From: Flexivirga meconopsidis
GTDB lineage: Bacteria; Actinomycetota; Actinomycetes; Actinomycetales; Dermatophilaceae
DNA: 64,000 nucleotides
Direction: 5' to 3'
Assembly (NCBI RefSeq): GCF_026162425.1
Contig: NZ_JAOBQJ010000002.1
Location: forward strand, 310,001-374,000
The notes under the pieces: generated by a model
Seen by the model: the letters and a program-made list of their open reading frames with translations, nothing else
Database searches by the model: none
Told to the model about the DNA's origin: nothing
Part shown: positions 1 through 7,767 of the stretch, one piece after another
Position numbering within the stretch: position 1 is the stretch's first letter
Layout: the number at the start of each line of letters is the position of its first letter
Program-made: the position numbers and the translations under genes

Positions 1-540
1 CTGCTCGCCAGGGTGCGTGGCATCCACCGGCGGGTGCACGGCGAATTGGACGGTGTGCCCTATCGCGCGGACGACCCGGCGCTGCTGGCGTGGGTGCACG
101 CCGCGGAGGCCGACAGCTTCCTCACCTGCTACCGAGCCTTCGGCGGCGGCACTCTGACCGACGTCGAGGCCGACCGTTACGTCGCGCAGATCGGGTCGGT
201 GTCGAGCCGCCTCGGGTTCGCGGGCGCGCCTGCCTCGGTCGCCGAACTGCGCGCGGCGCTCGCGTCATACCGCCCGCAGCTGCGGGCGACCCCGGCGGCC
301 CGGGCGGCGTTGCGGTTCATCGTCTTCGAGCCGCCGCTGCCGGTCGCCGCGCGGCCGGGTTACCTCAGCCTGGTCGCGGGTGCGATCGGCACCCTGCCCG
401 GTTACGCCCGGCGGATGCTCGGCGTGCGCTTGCCACCGGGCGGCGCGCTCGCGCTGCGCGGCACCGGCGCGTTCGGCGCCGGCGCGGTGCGCTGGATGTT
501 GTCCGACCCCCAAGTCCAGCGCGACCGCCGCGTCACCTGA
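1..540 (+). CDS. Oxygenase MpaB family protein (DUF2236), C-terminal part
   Basis: The frame is open from base 1, so the N-terminus lies outside the window and the GTG at 13 is probably internal. The visible 179 residues carry the family block YRADDPALLAWVHAAEADS and a second half rich in Pro, Gly and Arg, as in DUF2236 proteins related to fungal MpaB and rubber oxygenases. Characterised family members bind a b-type heme through histidine; substrates of most bacterial members are unknown. A second member lies at 30730-31683. A REP-like repeat cluster follows immediately after the stop codon. The family call is by recognition of the conserved block only. Confidence 0.8.
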   Translation: MLARVRGIHRRVHGELDGVPYRADDPALLAWVHAAEADSFLTCYRAFGGGTLTDVEADRYVAQIGSVSSRLGFAGAPASVAELRAALASYRPQLRATPAARAALRFIVFEPPLPVAARPGYLSLVAGAIGTLPGYARRMLGVRLPPGGALALRGTGAFGAGAVRWMLSDPQVQRDRRVT

Positions 541-655
541 GCTGGTTGAGTAGGCGGCGCCGGCGCGCTGGTTGAGTAGGCGGCGCCGGCGCGCTTGCTC
601 GCCGGCGCCGCCGTATCGAAACCAGCGATCAGCCGCCGTACCGAAACCAGCGACC
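541..655. repeat. REP-like palindromic repeat cluster between convergent genes
   Basis: Two tandem 26-bp copies begin at 541 and 567 (core GGTTGAGTAGGCGGCG). They are followed by two inverted copies ending in GTATCGAAACCAGC (about 604-626) and GTACCGAAACCAGC (about 632-652). Direct and inverted copies can pair into a large cruciform or hairpin. The GGTTGAGTAG...GTATCGAAACC signature is a REP-like family I recognise from many Micrococcales genomes; a related copy is at 43198-43262. It sits between the MpaB gene and ftsY, which converge, and could act as a bidirectional terminator. Confidence 0.75.
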
Positions 656-668
656 AGCACCAACCAGC

Positions 669-1967
669 TCAGTCCAGCACCGCGTCCACGAACGCCTTCG
701 GGTCGAACGGCGCCAGGTCGTCCGGGCCCTCGCCGAGCCCGACGAGCTTGACCGGCACCCCGAGCTCGCGCTGCACGAGCACCACGATGCCGCCCTTGGC
801 GGTGCCGTCGAGCTTGGTGAGCGCGACACCGGTGATGTCCACCGCCTGGGCGAAGATCTCGGCCTGGCGCATGCCGTTCTGGCCGGTGGTCGCATCGAGC
901 ACCAGCAGGCACTCGTCGATCGGGCTCTGCTTCTCGATGACTCGCTTGACCTTGGCGAGCTCGTCCATCAGTCCGACCTTGTTGTGCAACCGGCCGGCAG
1001 TGTCGACGATGACCACGTCGACCTCGCCGTCCTGGCCCTCCTTGACCGCGTCGAAGGCGACCGCCGCAGGGTCGGCGCCCTCCTTGTCAGAGCGCACCGT
1101 CGGCACCCCGACCCGCCCACCCCAGGTCTCGAGCTGGTCGGCGGCGGCGGCACGGAAGGTGTCCGCCGCGCCGAGCACGACGTCCTTGTCCTCGGCGACC
1201 AGCACGCGTGCCAGCTTGCCGACGGTCGTGGTCTTGCCGGTGCCGTTGACCCCGACGACCATCACGACGGCCGGCCGGTCGCCGACGCGTGACGCGGCGA
1301 TCCGGCGGTCCATGTCGGGATTGACCTGGGCCAGCAGCTCCTCGTGCAGCCACTGCTCCAGCTGATCGGCCGTCGGCGAACCCTCAACCTGCACTCGACG
1401 TTTCAACCCGTCGACGATCTCCGTGGTGGCCTCGACGCCGAGGTCGGCACCGAGCAGAGTGTCCTCGACCTCTTCCCAGACGGCCTCGTCCAGCTTGTCA
1501 CCGGACAGCACGGTGAGCAGGCCCTTGCCCATCGCGCTGTTGGAGCGGGCCAGCCGCGAGCGCAGCTTGGTCATCCGCCCGCGCGCCGACTCGGGGCGTT
1601 CGACCTCCGGCTCGGCGGGCGCCGGCGCCGGAGCGGCGGGCGGCGCAGTGGTCTCGACGGTGTCCGCCGGGGTGGGCTGCGCCGGCGGGGTCTCGGGTTC
1701 GACGACCGGCGGCTGCGGCTCGCGCTCCGCAGGCTTCGGCGGGGCGGGCGTGCCGCCCTTGCTGGTGTCGATCGTGGCGGTCGAACTCGGCTTGTAGGTA
1801 TTGGCCGTACGGGTCTTGGCTTCACGCGCCGGCGGCGGCGGGGTGACCGGCGGGGCCGCCTTGCGGCCGCGACCCCGCACCAGGCCGACGACGAGTCCGA
1901 GACCGCCGAGTACGACGACGGTTATGACGAGAAGGATCTCCCAGAGCGCATCCACGCCCCACATCAT
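669..1967 (-). CDS. ftsY: Signal recognition particle receptor FtsY
   Basis: FtsY is the membrane-associated GTPase that receives SRP-bound ribosomes at the translocon. The 432 residues show an N-terminal membrane helix (about residues 9-29), a long Pro/Ala/Glu-rich A domain (about 35-130), then the NG domain. The P-loop GVNGTGKTTT starts near residue 239, followed by DTFRAAAADQLE, IVDTAGR and TKLDGTAKGG. The start at 1967 is preceded by GAGGG at six bases; a second ATG at 1964 is equally possible. In many actinobacteria ftsY directly follows smc; here about 5.8 kb of other genes and a tandem array lie between them. Confidence 0.97.
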   Translation of the reverse strand: MMWGVDALWEILLVITVVVLGGLGLVVGLVRGRGRKAAPPVTPPPPAREAKTRTANTYKPSSTATIDTSKGGTPAPPKPAEREPQPPVVEPETPPAQPTPADTVETTAPPAAPAPAPAEPEVERPESARGRMTKLRSRLARSNSAMGKGLLTVLSGDKLDEAVWEEVEDTLLGADLGVEATTEIVDGLKRRVQVEGSPTADQLEQWLHEELLAQVNPDMDRRIAASRVGDRPAVVMVVGVNGTGKTTTVGKLARVLVAEDKDVVLGAADTFRAAAADQLETWGGRVGVPTVRSDKEGADPAAVAFDAVKEGQDGEVDVVIVDTAGRLHNKVGLMDELAKVKRVIEKQSPIDECLLVLDATTGQNGMRQAEIFAQAVDITGVALTKLDGTAKGGIVVLVQRELGVPVKLVGLGEGPDDLAPFDPKAFVDAVLD

Positions 1968-2016
1968 GACAAACCCTCACCGACGATCGCTGTCGGTGAG
2001 GGTCCGGTGAGTCGGA

Positions 2017-2286
2017 TCAGCTCGCTGCTTGCTCGCTGTTCTCGCTGTCCCTCGTGGCCTGCTTCGCTGCGGCGGCCGGCTTGCTGTCCTTCGAGGTGCG
2101 CTCGGCCACCGCGCGCTTCGCACCCTTGGTGACCTTGTCGGTGCGGTCGGCGACCGAGCTGACCATCCGCTCCCCGCGCTCGGTCAGCACCTGGCGTCCT
2201 TCACGACGAGCCGGCACGGCGACCAGGCCGACGACGACAGCAGCGAGCGCAACACAGACGACCAGCGCGAGAATCAGCCACAGCAT
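2017..2286 (-). CDS. Small single-pass membrane protein, unknown function
   Basis: 89 residues: a membrane helix from residue 1 to about 24 (MLWLILALVVCVALAAVVVG), then a charged, Lys/Ala/Ser-rich tail with no family I recognise. I chose the ATG at 2286 because CACAAT sits exactly six bases upstream, the spacing of a leaderless promoter repeated at several genes here. A longer version from a TTG at 2322 would put 12 extra residues before the helix. It lies just upstream of ftsY with a short gap, so the two may be cotranscribed. Confidence 0.6.
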   Translation of the reverse strand: MLWLILALVVCVALAAVVVGLVAVPARREGRQVLTERGERMVSSVADRTDKVTKGAKRAVAERTSKDSKPAAAAKQATRDSENSEQAAS

Positions 2287-2417
2287 GCGCCAATTGTGCG
2301 CTGTCTTGGCCGCAAATCCCAACAGGGACCTGCTAAGAGCCTGCTGTGTCGCCCACCGGTCACGGAATGTTCATCTGCGAGCGCCCACCGCACCCATCGG
2401 TGGCACACTGCCGGAGC

Positions 2418-3629
2418 ATGACGATCGATGCAGCCCGCCCGACCGGCATCGCCACCGACCGACTACGCCGGATCGATGACCACCTGACTTCGTATGTCGA
2501 CCACGGGCGGCTCGCCGGCTGGCACGTGCGCGTCTCGAAGGGCGGCACCGTCATACACGACTCGATGCGCGGGCTGCGTGATCGCGAGGCCGATCTGCCG
2601 ATCGCGGCGGACACGCTCTACCGCATCTACTCGATGACCAAACCGGTCACCTCGGTCGCGGCGATGATGCTCTACGAGCGCGCGGAGTTGTCGCTGAACG
2701 ACCCGGTGAGCAAGTTCATCCCCTCCTTCGCCGACCTGCAGGTGTATGTCGGGGGTCCCGCCGCCAAACCGGTGACCCGGCCGGCGACGGAGCCGATGCG
2801 GGTCAAGCATCTGCTGACCCACACCTCCGGTCTCACCTACGGTTTCCACCACACGCACGTCACCGACGAGATCATGCGCCTGGCCGGTCAGGAGTTCGGA
2901 CCGCCGGCCGGCATGGACCTCGCAGCGGCGTGCGACTCGTGGGCGGCGATGCCGTTGCGCTTCGACCCCGGCACTGGTTGGAACTACGGGGTGTCCACCG
3001 ACGTGCTCGGCCGGGTGGTGGAGGTGGTCTCCGGCAGCAGCCTGGCGGAGTTCTTCGCCAGCGAGATCACCGGACCGCTCGGCATGGGCGACACCGCATT
3101 CCGCGCGGTCGACGCCGATCGTTTGGCGGCGCTCTACGCGCTGGGTCCGAACGGCGTGGTGCGCTACGACGCGTTCGGCAACGGGGCGCTGAAGACGCCC
3201 GACATGTTGTCCGGTGGTGGCGGTCTGGTGTCGTCCATGGACGATTACTGGCGGTTCACCGAGATGCTCCGCCGCGGCGGGGAGCTCGACGGCGCGCGGC
3301 TGCTGTCCGATCGCACGGTGCGCTTCATGGCGAGCAACCACCTGCCCGCAGGGGCCGACCTGGAGCAATTCGGCATCCCGCTGTATGCCGAAACTCCCTT
3401 CAGTGGCGTCGGATTCGGCCTGGGCTTCTCGGTCACCATCGACCCACAGGCGGCGGCACTCGCCAGCTCGGTCGGCGAATACGGTTGGGGCGGACTGGCT
3501 TCCACCTACTTCTGGGTCGACCCGGTCGAGGACCTCACGGCGATTCTGATGACCCAGCTGATGCCGTCCAGTGCCTATCCGGTGCGCCAGGAGCTCAAGC
3601 AGCTCGTCTACGGCGCGCTGGCCGACTGA
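2418..3629 (+). CDS. Serine hydrolase, beta-lactamase class C / esterase family
   Basis: The protein (403 residues from the ATG at 2418) has the class C beta-lactamase/DD-peptidase/esterase fold. The catalytic SMTK tetrad is at residues 72-75, after the usual DTLYRIYSMTK approach. Tyr-190 in GWNYGVSTD fits the second catalytic motif, and GGGGLVSSMDDYWRF is the conserved late block. It has no signal peptide, so it is probably a cytoplasmic EstB-like esterase rather than a secreted penicillin-binding enzyme. The frame extends upstream to 2346, but those residues look non-coding. Confidence 0.85.
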   Translation: MTIDAARPTGIATDRLRRIDDHLTSYVDHGRLAGWHVRVSKGGTVIHDSMRGLRDREADLPIAADTLYRIYSMTKPVTSVAAMMLYERAELSLNDPVSKFIPSFADLQVYVGGPAAKPVTRPATEPMRVKHLLTHTSGLTYGFHHTHVTDEIMRLAGQEFGPPAGMDLAAACDSWAAMPLRFDPGTGWNYGVSTDVLGRVVEVVSGSSLAEFFASEITGPLGMGDTAFRAVDADRLAALYALGPNGVVRYDAFGNGALKTPDMLSGGGGLVSSMDDYWRFTEMLRRGGELDGARLLSDRTVRFMASNHLPAGADLEQFGIPLYAETPFSGVGFGLGFSVTIDPQAAALASSVGEYGWGGLASTYFWVDPVEDLTAILMTQLMPSSAYPVRQELKQLVYGALAD

Positions 3630-3652
3630 CCCGCCCCAAGCTCAATCCCCAA

Positions 3653-3675
3653 CGGTGGCAACGCTTTCGCCACCG
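3653..3675. terminator. Short hairpin after the serine hydrolase
   Basis: CGGTGGC at 3653-3659 pairs with GCCACCG at 3669-3675 across a nine-base loop, 24 bases after the stop codon. There is no strong T-run, as is usual in high-GC actinobacteria. The rest of 3630-3868 shows no convincing gene. Confidence 0.4.
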
Positions 3676-3868
3676 CGGCGCACCTGCCATGCGCCGCACA
3701 CGCACTGCCGGTAGCACAGGACTCCTTCGCTGGTGCTGTGCCGTGATCGAGTGACCCAGCCGTGCCGGTGCGGGGCGACCGCGGGCGGCGGCAGCTGCCG
3801 CTCCGCTGTGGGGATTGGATTTTCGGCGAGGACTGTCGTCATACCCACGAGCCTGGTGTAATGACATT

Positions 3869-4408
3869 GTGCATATCAACCCTTACGGCGAGGAGCCGAC
3901 CCTGCTCGCCGTCGCTCTGCTCAACGACCGTCCGGCGACGGTCCGGGCGCTGCAGGCACGGTGCGACGCCGCCGGCGTGGTGCACCGCCCGGGCGCGAAG
4001 CGCGCGGACCTGGTCTTGCTCGATCGTTACCTGGACGAGATCGACCGGCTGATCGACACTGCGCAGGCGTCCGACCGGGTGCGGCTGCTGAACGAGTTGC
4101 TTGCCCGCCATACAGCCCACCCGCGGGTGACCGACCATGCCGGCGACGGCTTCCACCTGCACTATCGAGATGCCGAAATGTCATACGCAGCAATGCTTTC
4201 AGCGCTGCTGACGATGGGTCTGACGGTGCATCTCGTGCAGCGCGGGATGCATCGTCTCGCCCGGTGCGCAGTGCCGGAGTGCGAGACCGCGTTCGCCGAC
4301 ACCACCAAGAACGGAAAGCAGCGCTACTGCTCCCCCGCCTGCGCAAACCGGGATGCCGTGCGCCGACATCGGTCGCGACACCGCGCGTCGACTCCGGATG
4401 TCCGTTAG
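3869..4408 (+). CDS. CGNR zinc-finger (ABATE-domain) transcriptional regulator
   Basis: 179 residues: an all-alpha ABATE-like N-terminal region, then a C-terminal zinc finger with Cys-133, Cys-138, Cys-154 and Cys-158 and a basic tail (RRHRSRHR) suited to DNA binding. The defining CGNR motif reads CANR here (residues 158-161), a Gly-to-Ala variant. I chose the GTG at 3869 because TGTAAT lies six bases upstream, consistent with a leaderless transcript; an ATG at 3815 gives a less family-like start. Regulatory targets cannot be read from the sequence. Confidence 0.82.
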   Translation: MHINPYGEEPTLLAVALLNDRPATVRALQARCDAAGVVHRPGAKRADLVLLDRYLDEIDRLIDTAQASDRVRLLNELLARHTAHPRVTDHAGDGFHLHYRDAEMSYAAMLSALLTMGLTVHLVQRGMHRLARCAVPECETAFADTTKNGKQRYCSPACANRDAVRRHRSRHRASTPDVR

Positions 4409-4436
4409 GGTCGCCGAAACGAGGGAAGGAACGACC

Positions 4437-4886
4437 ATGAGCAACTACCCGAACGACCCGAACCAGCCGGGCGGCTACGGCGAACAGAAGCCCGGGGACC
4501 AGCCCCAGCAGCCGCAGTATGGTCAGAGCCAGCCGGGCCAGTACGGCGCGCCGCAGTATGGCGCCCCGCAGGGCGACTACCCGCCGGCCGGCGGCGGTTA
4601 CGGCGGTGGCAAGCCCGCTCCGGGTGGCTACAGCGGCGTGCCCCAGGAGCACAAGCAATCCACGCTGATCCTCATCCTGGGCATCCTCAGCATCCCGTGC
4701 TGTGGCCTCCTGACCGGCATCCCGGCGATCATCATGGGCCGCAACGCCCTCCAGCAGATCGACGCCTCGGGCGGCGCGATCGGCGGCCGCGGCAAGGTGC
4801 AGGCCGGTTACATCTGCGGCATCATCGGCACGGTGCTGTCGATCGTCGGCATCATCCTGCGGTTCACGGTGCTCGCAAACAACTAG
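4437..4886 (+). CDS. DUF4190 domain membrane protein with Pro/Gly/Gln-rich N-terminus
   Basis: 149 residues. The first about 70 are low-complexity (Pro, Gly, Gln, Tyr with QYGAPQYGAPQ repeats). The second half is a DUF4190 domain of two hydrophobic helices (about 75-98 and 122-145) with IPCCGLLTGIPAIIMG between. An excellent ribosome site, GAGGGAAGGA at 4421-4430, fixes the ATG at 4437. DUF4190 proteins are common small actinobacterial membrane proteins without an assigned role; the disordered N-terminus probably faces the cytoplasm. A strong hairpin follows at 4906. Confidence 0.85.
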   Translation: MSNYPNDPNQPGGYGEQKPGDQPQQPQYGQSQPGQYGAPQYGAPQGDYPPAGGGYGGGKPAPGGYSGVPQEHKQSTLILILGILSIPCCGLLTGIPAIIMGRNALQQIDASGGAIGGRGKVQAGYICGIIGTVLSIVGIILRFTVLANN

Positions 4887-4905
4887 CCGACTCGCTCAGA
4901 TGGCG

Positions 4906-4949
4906 CAGCGCGAAAGGGACGGCCCGGGCGGGTCGTCCCTTTCGCGCTG
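4906..4949. terminator. Bidirectional intrinsic terminator
   Basis: A perfect 16-bp inverted repeat: CAGCGCGAAAGGGACG at 4906-4921 and its complement at 4934-4949, loop of 12. It separates the convergent DUF4190 (+) and DUF2752 (-) genes and has AAAG/CTTT runs within the stem. Confidence 0.8.
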
Positions 4950-4963
4950 TCGTTGTTCGACTT

Positions 4964-5410
4964 TCAGCCCTGGTAGAGCCAGCTCCCCCAGGGCGTCCAC
5001 CGATAGACGGTGAAGACGAGCATCACCACACCGAAGATCAGCAACGGCATACGCCCTGCCGGCAGCAGCGCGGCTGCGGCGTCGCCCTTCCAGCGGCGCA
5101 CGAACCAGCGCGCGATCAGCACCGCCCCGGCAACGAGGATGAAGACGGCGGCGGCGTTGCTGAGCAGCGCCGCCGAGAAGTTGCCGTGCGTCAGGTCATT
5201 CATCGCCCGCAGGCCACCGCAGAGCGGGCACGGCGCCCCGGTGACGGTGAGGAACGGGCAGTAACCATAGGAGCCGGAACCGTGCGGATCGTAGATCCGC
5301 AGCAACCCCATGGCCGCTACTCCGCCGACCGCCCCCAGCAACGGACCGCGCACCCGGTCGGCCCGTGAGGGCTCCCGAGTGCGCGCCGCGGCAAGGTCCG
5401 GAGTGGTCAT
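4964..5410 (-). CDS. DUF2752 family membrane protein
   Basis: 148 residues with three to four hydrophobic helices and the DUF2752 signature: CPFLTVTGAPCPLCGGLRA, then NDLTHGNFSAALLSNAA. The conserved cysteines suggest metal or redox chemistry, but the family has no established function. The start is supported by TAGGCT exactly six bases upstream of the ATG at 5410, indicating a leaderless transcript. It runs in the same direction as the FMN reductase upstream with a 20-base gap. Confidence 0.85.
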   Translation of the reverse strand: MTTPDLAAARTREPSRADRVRGPLLGAVGGVAAMGLLRIYDPHGSGSYGYCPFLTVTGAPCPLCGGLRAMNDLTHGNFSAALLSNAAAVFILVAGAVLIARWFVRRWKGDAAAALLPAGRMPLLIFGVVMLVFTVYRWTPWGSWLYQG

Positions 5411-5430
5411 GCGGCCAGCCTAATGTGCGG

Positions 5431-6099
5431 TCAGCCGGAGTGTCCGTCCAGCAGCTTCGCGAACGGCGTGACCCGTGCGGGCACGTGCACCCCGGAGTCG
5501 CGCCGCTTGGTGTCGGCCGAGTTGGGGGTGAAACCGCCGACCGAGCCGCCACCGTCGGTGACGAGTGGTCCGGCGAGCTCGTCGGCGGCGCGTCCGATGC
5601 GCGCGCTGAGCTGCTGCCCGTCGGCGCCACCACCGAAGTCCTCGGTCGCGGCGAAGACGCCGGTCGGCATCACGACCGCACGCAGGTGGGTCAGCAGCGG
5701 GCGCAGCGCGTGGTCCAGCACCATCGAGTGCCGCGGCGTGCCCGCGGTCGCGGCGATGATCACCGGCATACCGTTCAGCGCGTCCGGGTCCAGGGCGTCG
5801 AAGAACATCTTGAACACGCCGCTGTAGCTCGCCGCGAAGACCGGCGTGACGACGATCATCCCGTCGGCTGCAGACACCTGCTCGCGTGCCTCGTTGAGGC
5901 GACTGGTCGGCATACCGGCCGTTGCCATCATGGTCGCGAGATCGACTGCCAGCTCACGCAATTCGATGACCTGTATGTCGAGCGCCTCGCCCCGCGCGGT
6001 CACCTCTGCGGCGACCGCGCCGGCGATCTGGTCGGCCAGCAGGCGGGTGCTGCTGGGCTGACTCAGACCGGCGGTCACGACCACGAGATTGCGGGTCAT
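5431..6099 (-). CDS. CE1759-family FMN reductase
   Basis: 222 residues with the flavodoxin-like fold of NAD(P)H-dependent FMN reductases: an N-terminal strand and loop (VVVTAGLSQPSSTRLLADQI), then DGMIVVTPVFAASYSGVFKMFFD and the late GTPRHSMVLDHALRPLL block. It would supply reduced FMN to the partner monooxygenase. The stop codon of the luciferase-like gene overlaps this gene's ATG by four bases (6096-6099), so the two are translationally coupled. The CE1758/CE1759 pairing is a known actinobacterial arrangement. Confidence 0.88.
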   Translation of the reverse strand: MTRNLVVVTAGLSQPSSTRLLADQIAGAVAAEVTARGEALDIQVIELRELAVDLATMMATAGMPTSRLNEAREQVSAADGMIVVTPVFAASYSGVFKMFFDALDPDALNGMPVIIAATAGTPRHSMVLDHALRPLLTHLRAVVMPTGVFAATEDFGGGADGQQLSARIGRAADELAGPLVTDGGGSVGGFTPNSADTKRRDSGVHVPARVTPFAKLLDGHSG

Positions 6100-7244
6100 G
6101 CCGACACCTCGGCGTCCTCGGCCTGCTCAAGGCCGGCGGTCGCGTTGATCACCTTCAGGTGCGGCGAGTCCGGGCCCTGCGCCAGCAGAGAGCTGTGCGT
6201 GGGCGGGTCGCTCGGCACGTGCTCGGGGCGACGCGCCTCGAACTCGCGACGCAGCACCGGCACGACCTCCTTGCCGAGGATCTCGATCTGCTCCAGCACC
6301 TGCTCCAACGGCAGACCGGCGTGGTCGACCAGGAACAGCTGGCGCTGGTAGTCACCCACGTAGTCGGCAAAGCCGAGGGTGCGCTCGATGACCTGCTCGG
6401 GTGTGCCGACGGTCAGTGGGGTGTCGCGGGTGAAGCTTTCGAGCGACGGGCCGTGCCCGTAGACCGGGGCGTTGTCGAAATAGGGCCGGAAGCGGCGTAC
6501 CGCCTCCTTCTCGGTGTCGGCCATGAAAATCTGCCCACCGAGTCCCACGATGGCCTGGTCTGCGGCGCCGTGCCCGTAGTGCTCGAAGCGCTGGCGGTAG
6601 AGCTTCACCATCCCTTGCGTGTGCTCCTTGTTCCAGAAGATGTGGTTGTGGAAGAAGCCGTCGCCGTAGAAGGCGGCCTGCTCGGCGATCTCCGGGCTGC
6701 GGATCGAGCCGTGCCAGACAAACGGCGGCACGCCGTCGAGCGGCGCCGGCGTCGAGGTGTAGCCGTGCAGCGGGGTGCGGAACTCGCCCTCCCAGTCCAC
6801 GACCTTCTCGCGCCAGAGGCGGCGCAGCAGGTGGTAGTTCTCGACCGCGAGCGGGATGCCCTTGCGGATGTCCTTGCCGAACCACGGGTACACCGGCCCG
6901 GTGTTGCCGCGGCCCATCATCAGGTCGACGCGACCGCCGGCCAGGTGCTGCAGCATCGCGAAGTCCTCGGCGATCTTCACCGGGTCGTTGGTGGTGATCA
7001 GGGTCGTCGAGGTGGACAGCGTGAGGTTTTCGGTCTGCGCGGCGATGTAGCCGAGCATGGTGGTCGGCGACGACGGCACGAACGGTGGATTGTGGTGCTC
7101 GCCGCTGGCGAAGACGTCCAGACCGACTTCCTCGGCCTTCTTGGCGATCGCCACCATCGACTGCACGCGCTCGGCCTCGGTCGGTGTGCGTCCGTTGGTC
7201 GGGTCCGTCGTGACGTCGCCGACGCTGAACAGTCCGAACTGCAT
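6096..7244 (-). CDS. CE1758-family FMN-dependent luciferase-like monooxygenase
   Basis: 382 residues of the bacterial luciferase (LLM) TIM-barrel family. It begins MQFGLFSVGD, has ASGEHH near residue 45, STSTTLITTNDPVKIAEDFA and GGRVDLMMGRGNTGP, all typical flavin and substrate pocket segments. It is a two-component monooxygenase; the coupled FMN reductase follows directly. The substrate is unknown. The upstream DNA (7245-7295) is unusually AT-rich, contains GGGGAG 10-15 bases before the ATG, and is likely a regulated promoter. The 51-bp tandem array begins about 100 bases upstream. Confidence 0.9.
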   Translation of the reverse strand: MQFGLFSVGDVTTDPTNGRTPTEAERVQSMVAIAKKAEEVGLDVFASGEHHNPPFVPSSPTTMLGYIAAQTENLTLSTSTTLITTNDPVKIAEDFAMLQHLAGGRVDLMMGRGNTGPVYPWFGKDIRKGIPLAVENYHLLRRLWREKVVDWEGEFRTPLHGYTSTPAPLDGVPPFVWHGSIRSPEIAEQAAFYGDGFFHNHIFWNKEHTQGMVKLYRQRFEHYGHGAADQAIVGLGGQIFMADTEKEAVRRFRPYFDNAPVYGHGPSLESFTRDTPLTVGTPEQVIERTLGFADYVGDYQRQLFLVDHAGLPLEQVLEQIEILGKEVVPVLRREFEARRPEHVPSDPPTHSSLLAQGPDSPHLKVINATAGLEQAEDAEVSA

Positions 7245-7340
7245 TGTCTAACTCACTCCCCTATGTCTCAAATTTTAACTAACTGAGCGGTGTAACGGGG
7301 AGTGGTGTGCGGTTATTCCGGGCGCGGCCGGTCCGCCGGC
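7245..7340 (-). promoter_or_regulatory. AT-rich promoter region of the CE1758/CE1759 operon
   Basis: On the minus strand the sequence AGTTAGTTAAAATTTGA lies about 20-40 bases upstream of the ATG at 7244, in a genome where such AT-rich stretches are rare, followed by GGGGAG. I could not assign a confident -35/-10 pair. The sequence would suit a MarR- or TetR-type operator, but that is inference. Confidence 0.45.
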
Positions 7341-7349
7341 GAGACAGCG

Positions 7350-7742
7350 TGCATAAGTCGAAACGGTTGCACCTTGTGCACGCACACCACCGCTCCGGCG
7401 TGCATAACCCGAAACAGTTGCACCTTGCGCACGCACACCACCGCTCCAGCGTGCATAACCCGAAACGGTTGCACCCTGTGCACGCACACCACCGCTCCAG
7501 CGTGCATAACCCGAAACGGTTGCACCCTGTGCACGCACACCACCGCTCCAGCGTGCATAACCCGAAACGGTTGCACCTTGCGCACGCACACCACCGCTCC
7601 AGCGTGCATAACCCGAAACGGTTGCACCCTGTGCACGCACACCACCGCTCCAGCGTGCATAAGTCGAAACGGTTGCACCTTGCGCACGCACACCGCCCCT
7701 CCAGCGTGCACAACCCGAAACGGTTGCACCTTGTGCACGCTG
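7350..7742. repeat. 51-bp tandem repeat array, eight copies
   Basis: Units start at 7350, 7401, 7452, 7503, 7554, 7605, 7656 and 7707 (the last incomplete). Each reads roughly TGCATAACCCGAAACGGTTG, then CACCTTGTGCACGCACACC, then ACCGCTCCAGCG. Variation is limited to a few positions: AAGTCG versus AACCCG, CTTGTG versus CCTGTG or CTTGCG. Within a unit GTGC-AT-AACC can pair with GGTTGCAC, and TGCAC with GTGCA. Because 51 is a multiple of three, several frames stay open on both strands, but none has a credible start or a family match. It fills the gap between the 3' end of smc and the CE1758 promoter. Confidence 0.95.
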
Positions 7743-7767
7743 GCAAGCAACCGCCCCGGGCGCAGAC

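Noticed and set aside
7350-7742. CRISPR array
   Set aside because: The repeats abut with no unique spacers and no cas genes are nearby.
7350-7742. DnaA-box cluster
   Set aside because: TTGTGCACG differs from the actinobacterial consensus at two positions in every copy, so I keep it only as a weak similarity.
7275-7750. Open frames through the 51-bp array on both strands, giving 17-residue repeat proteins
   Set aside because: Openness follows from a 51-bp period. No ribosome site, no credible start, no composition typical of a protein, and three frames are open at once.
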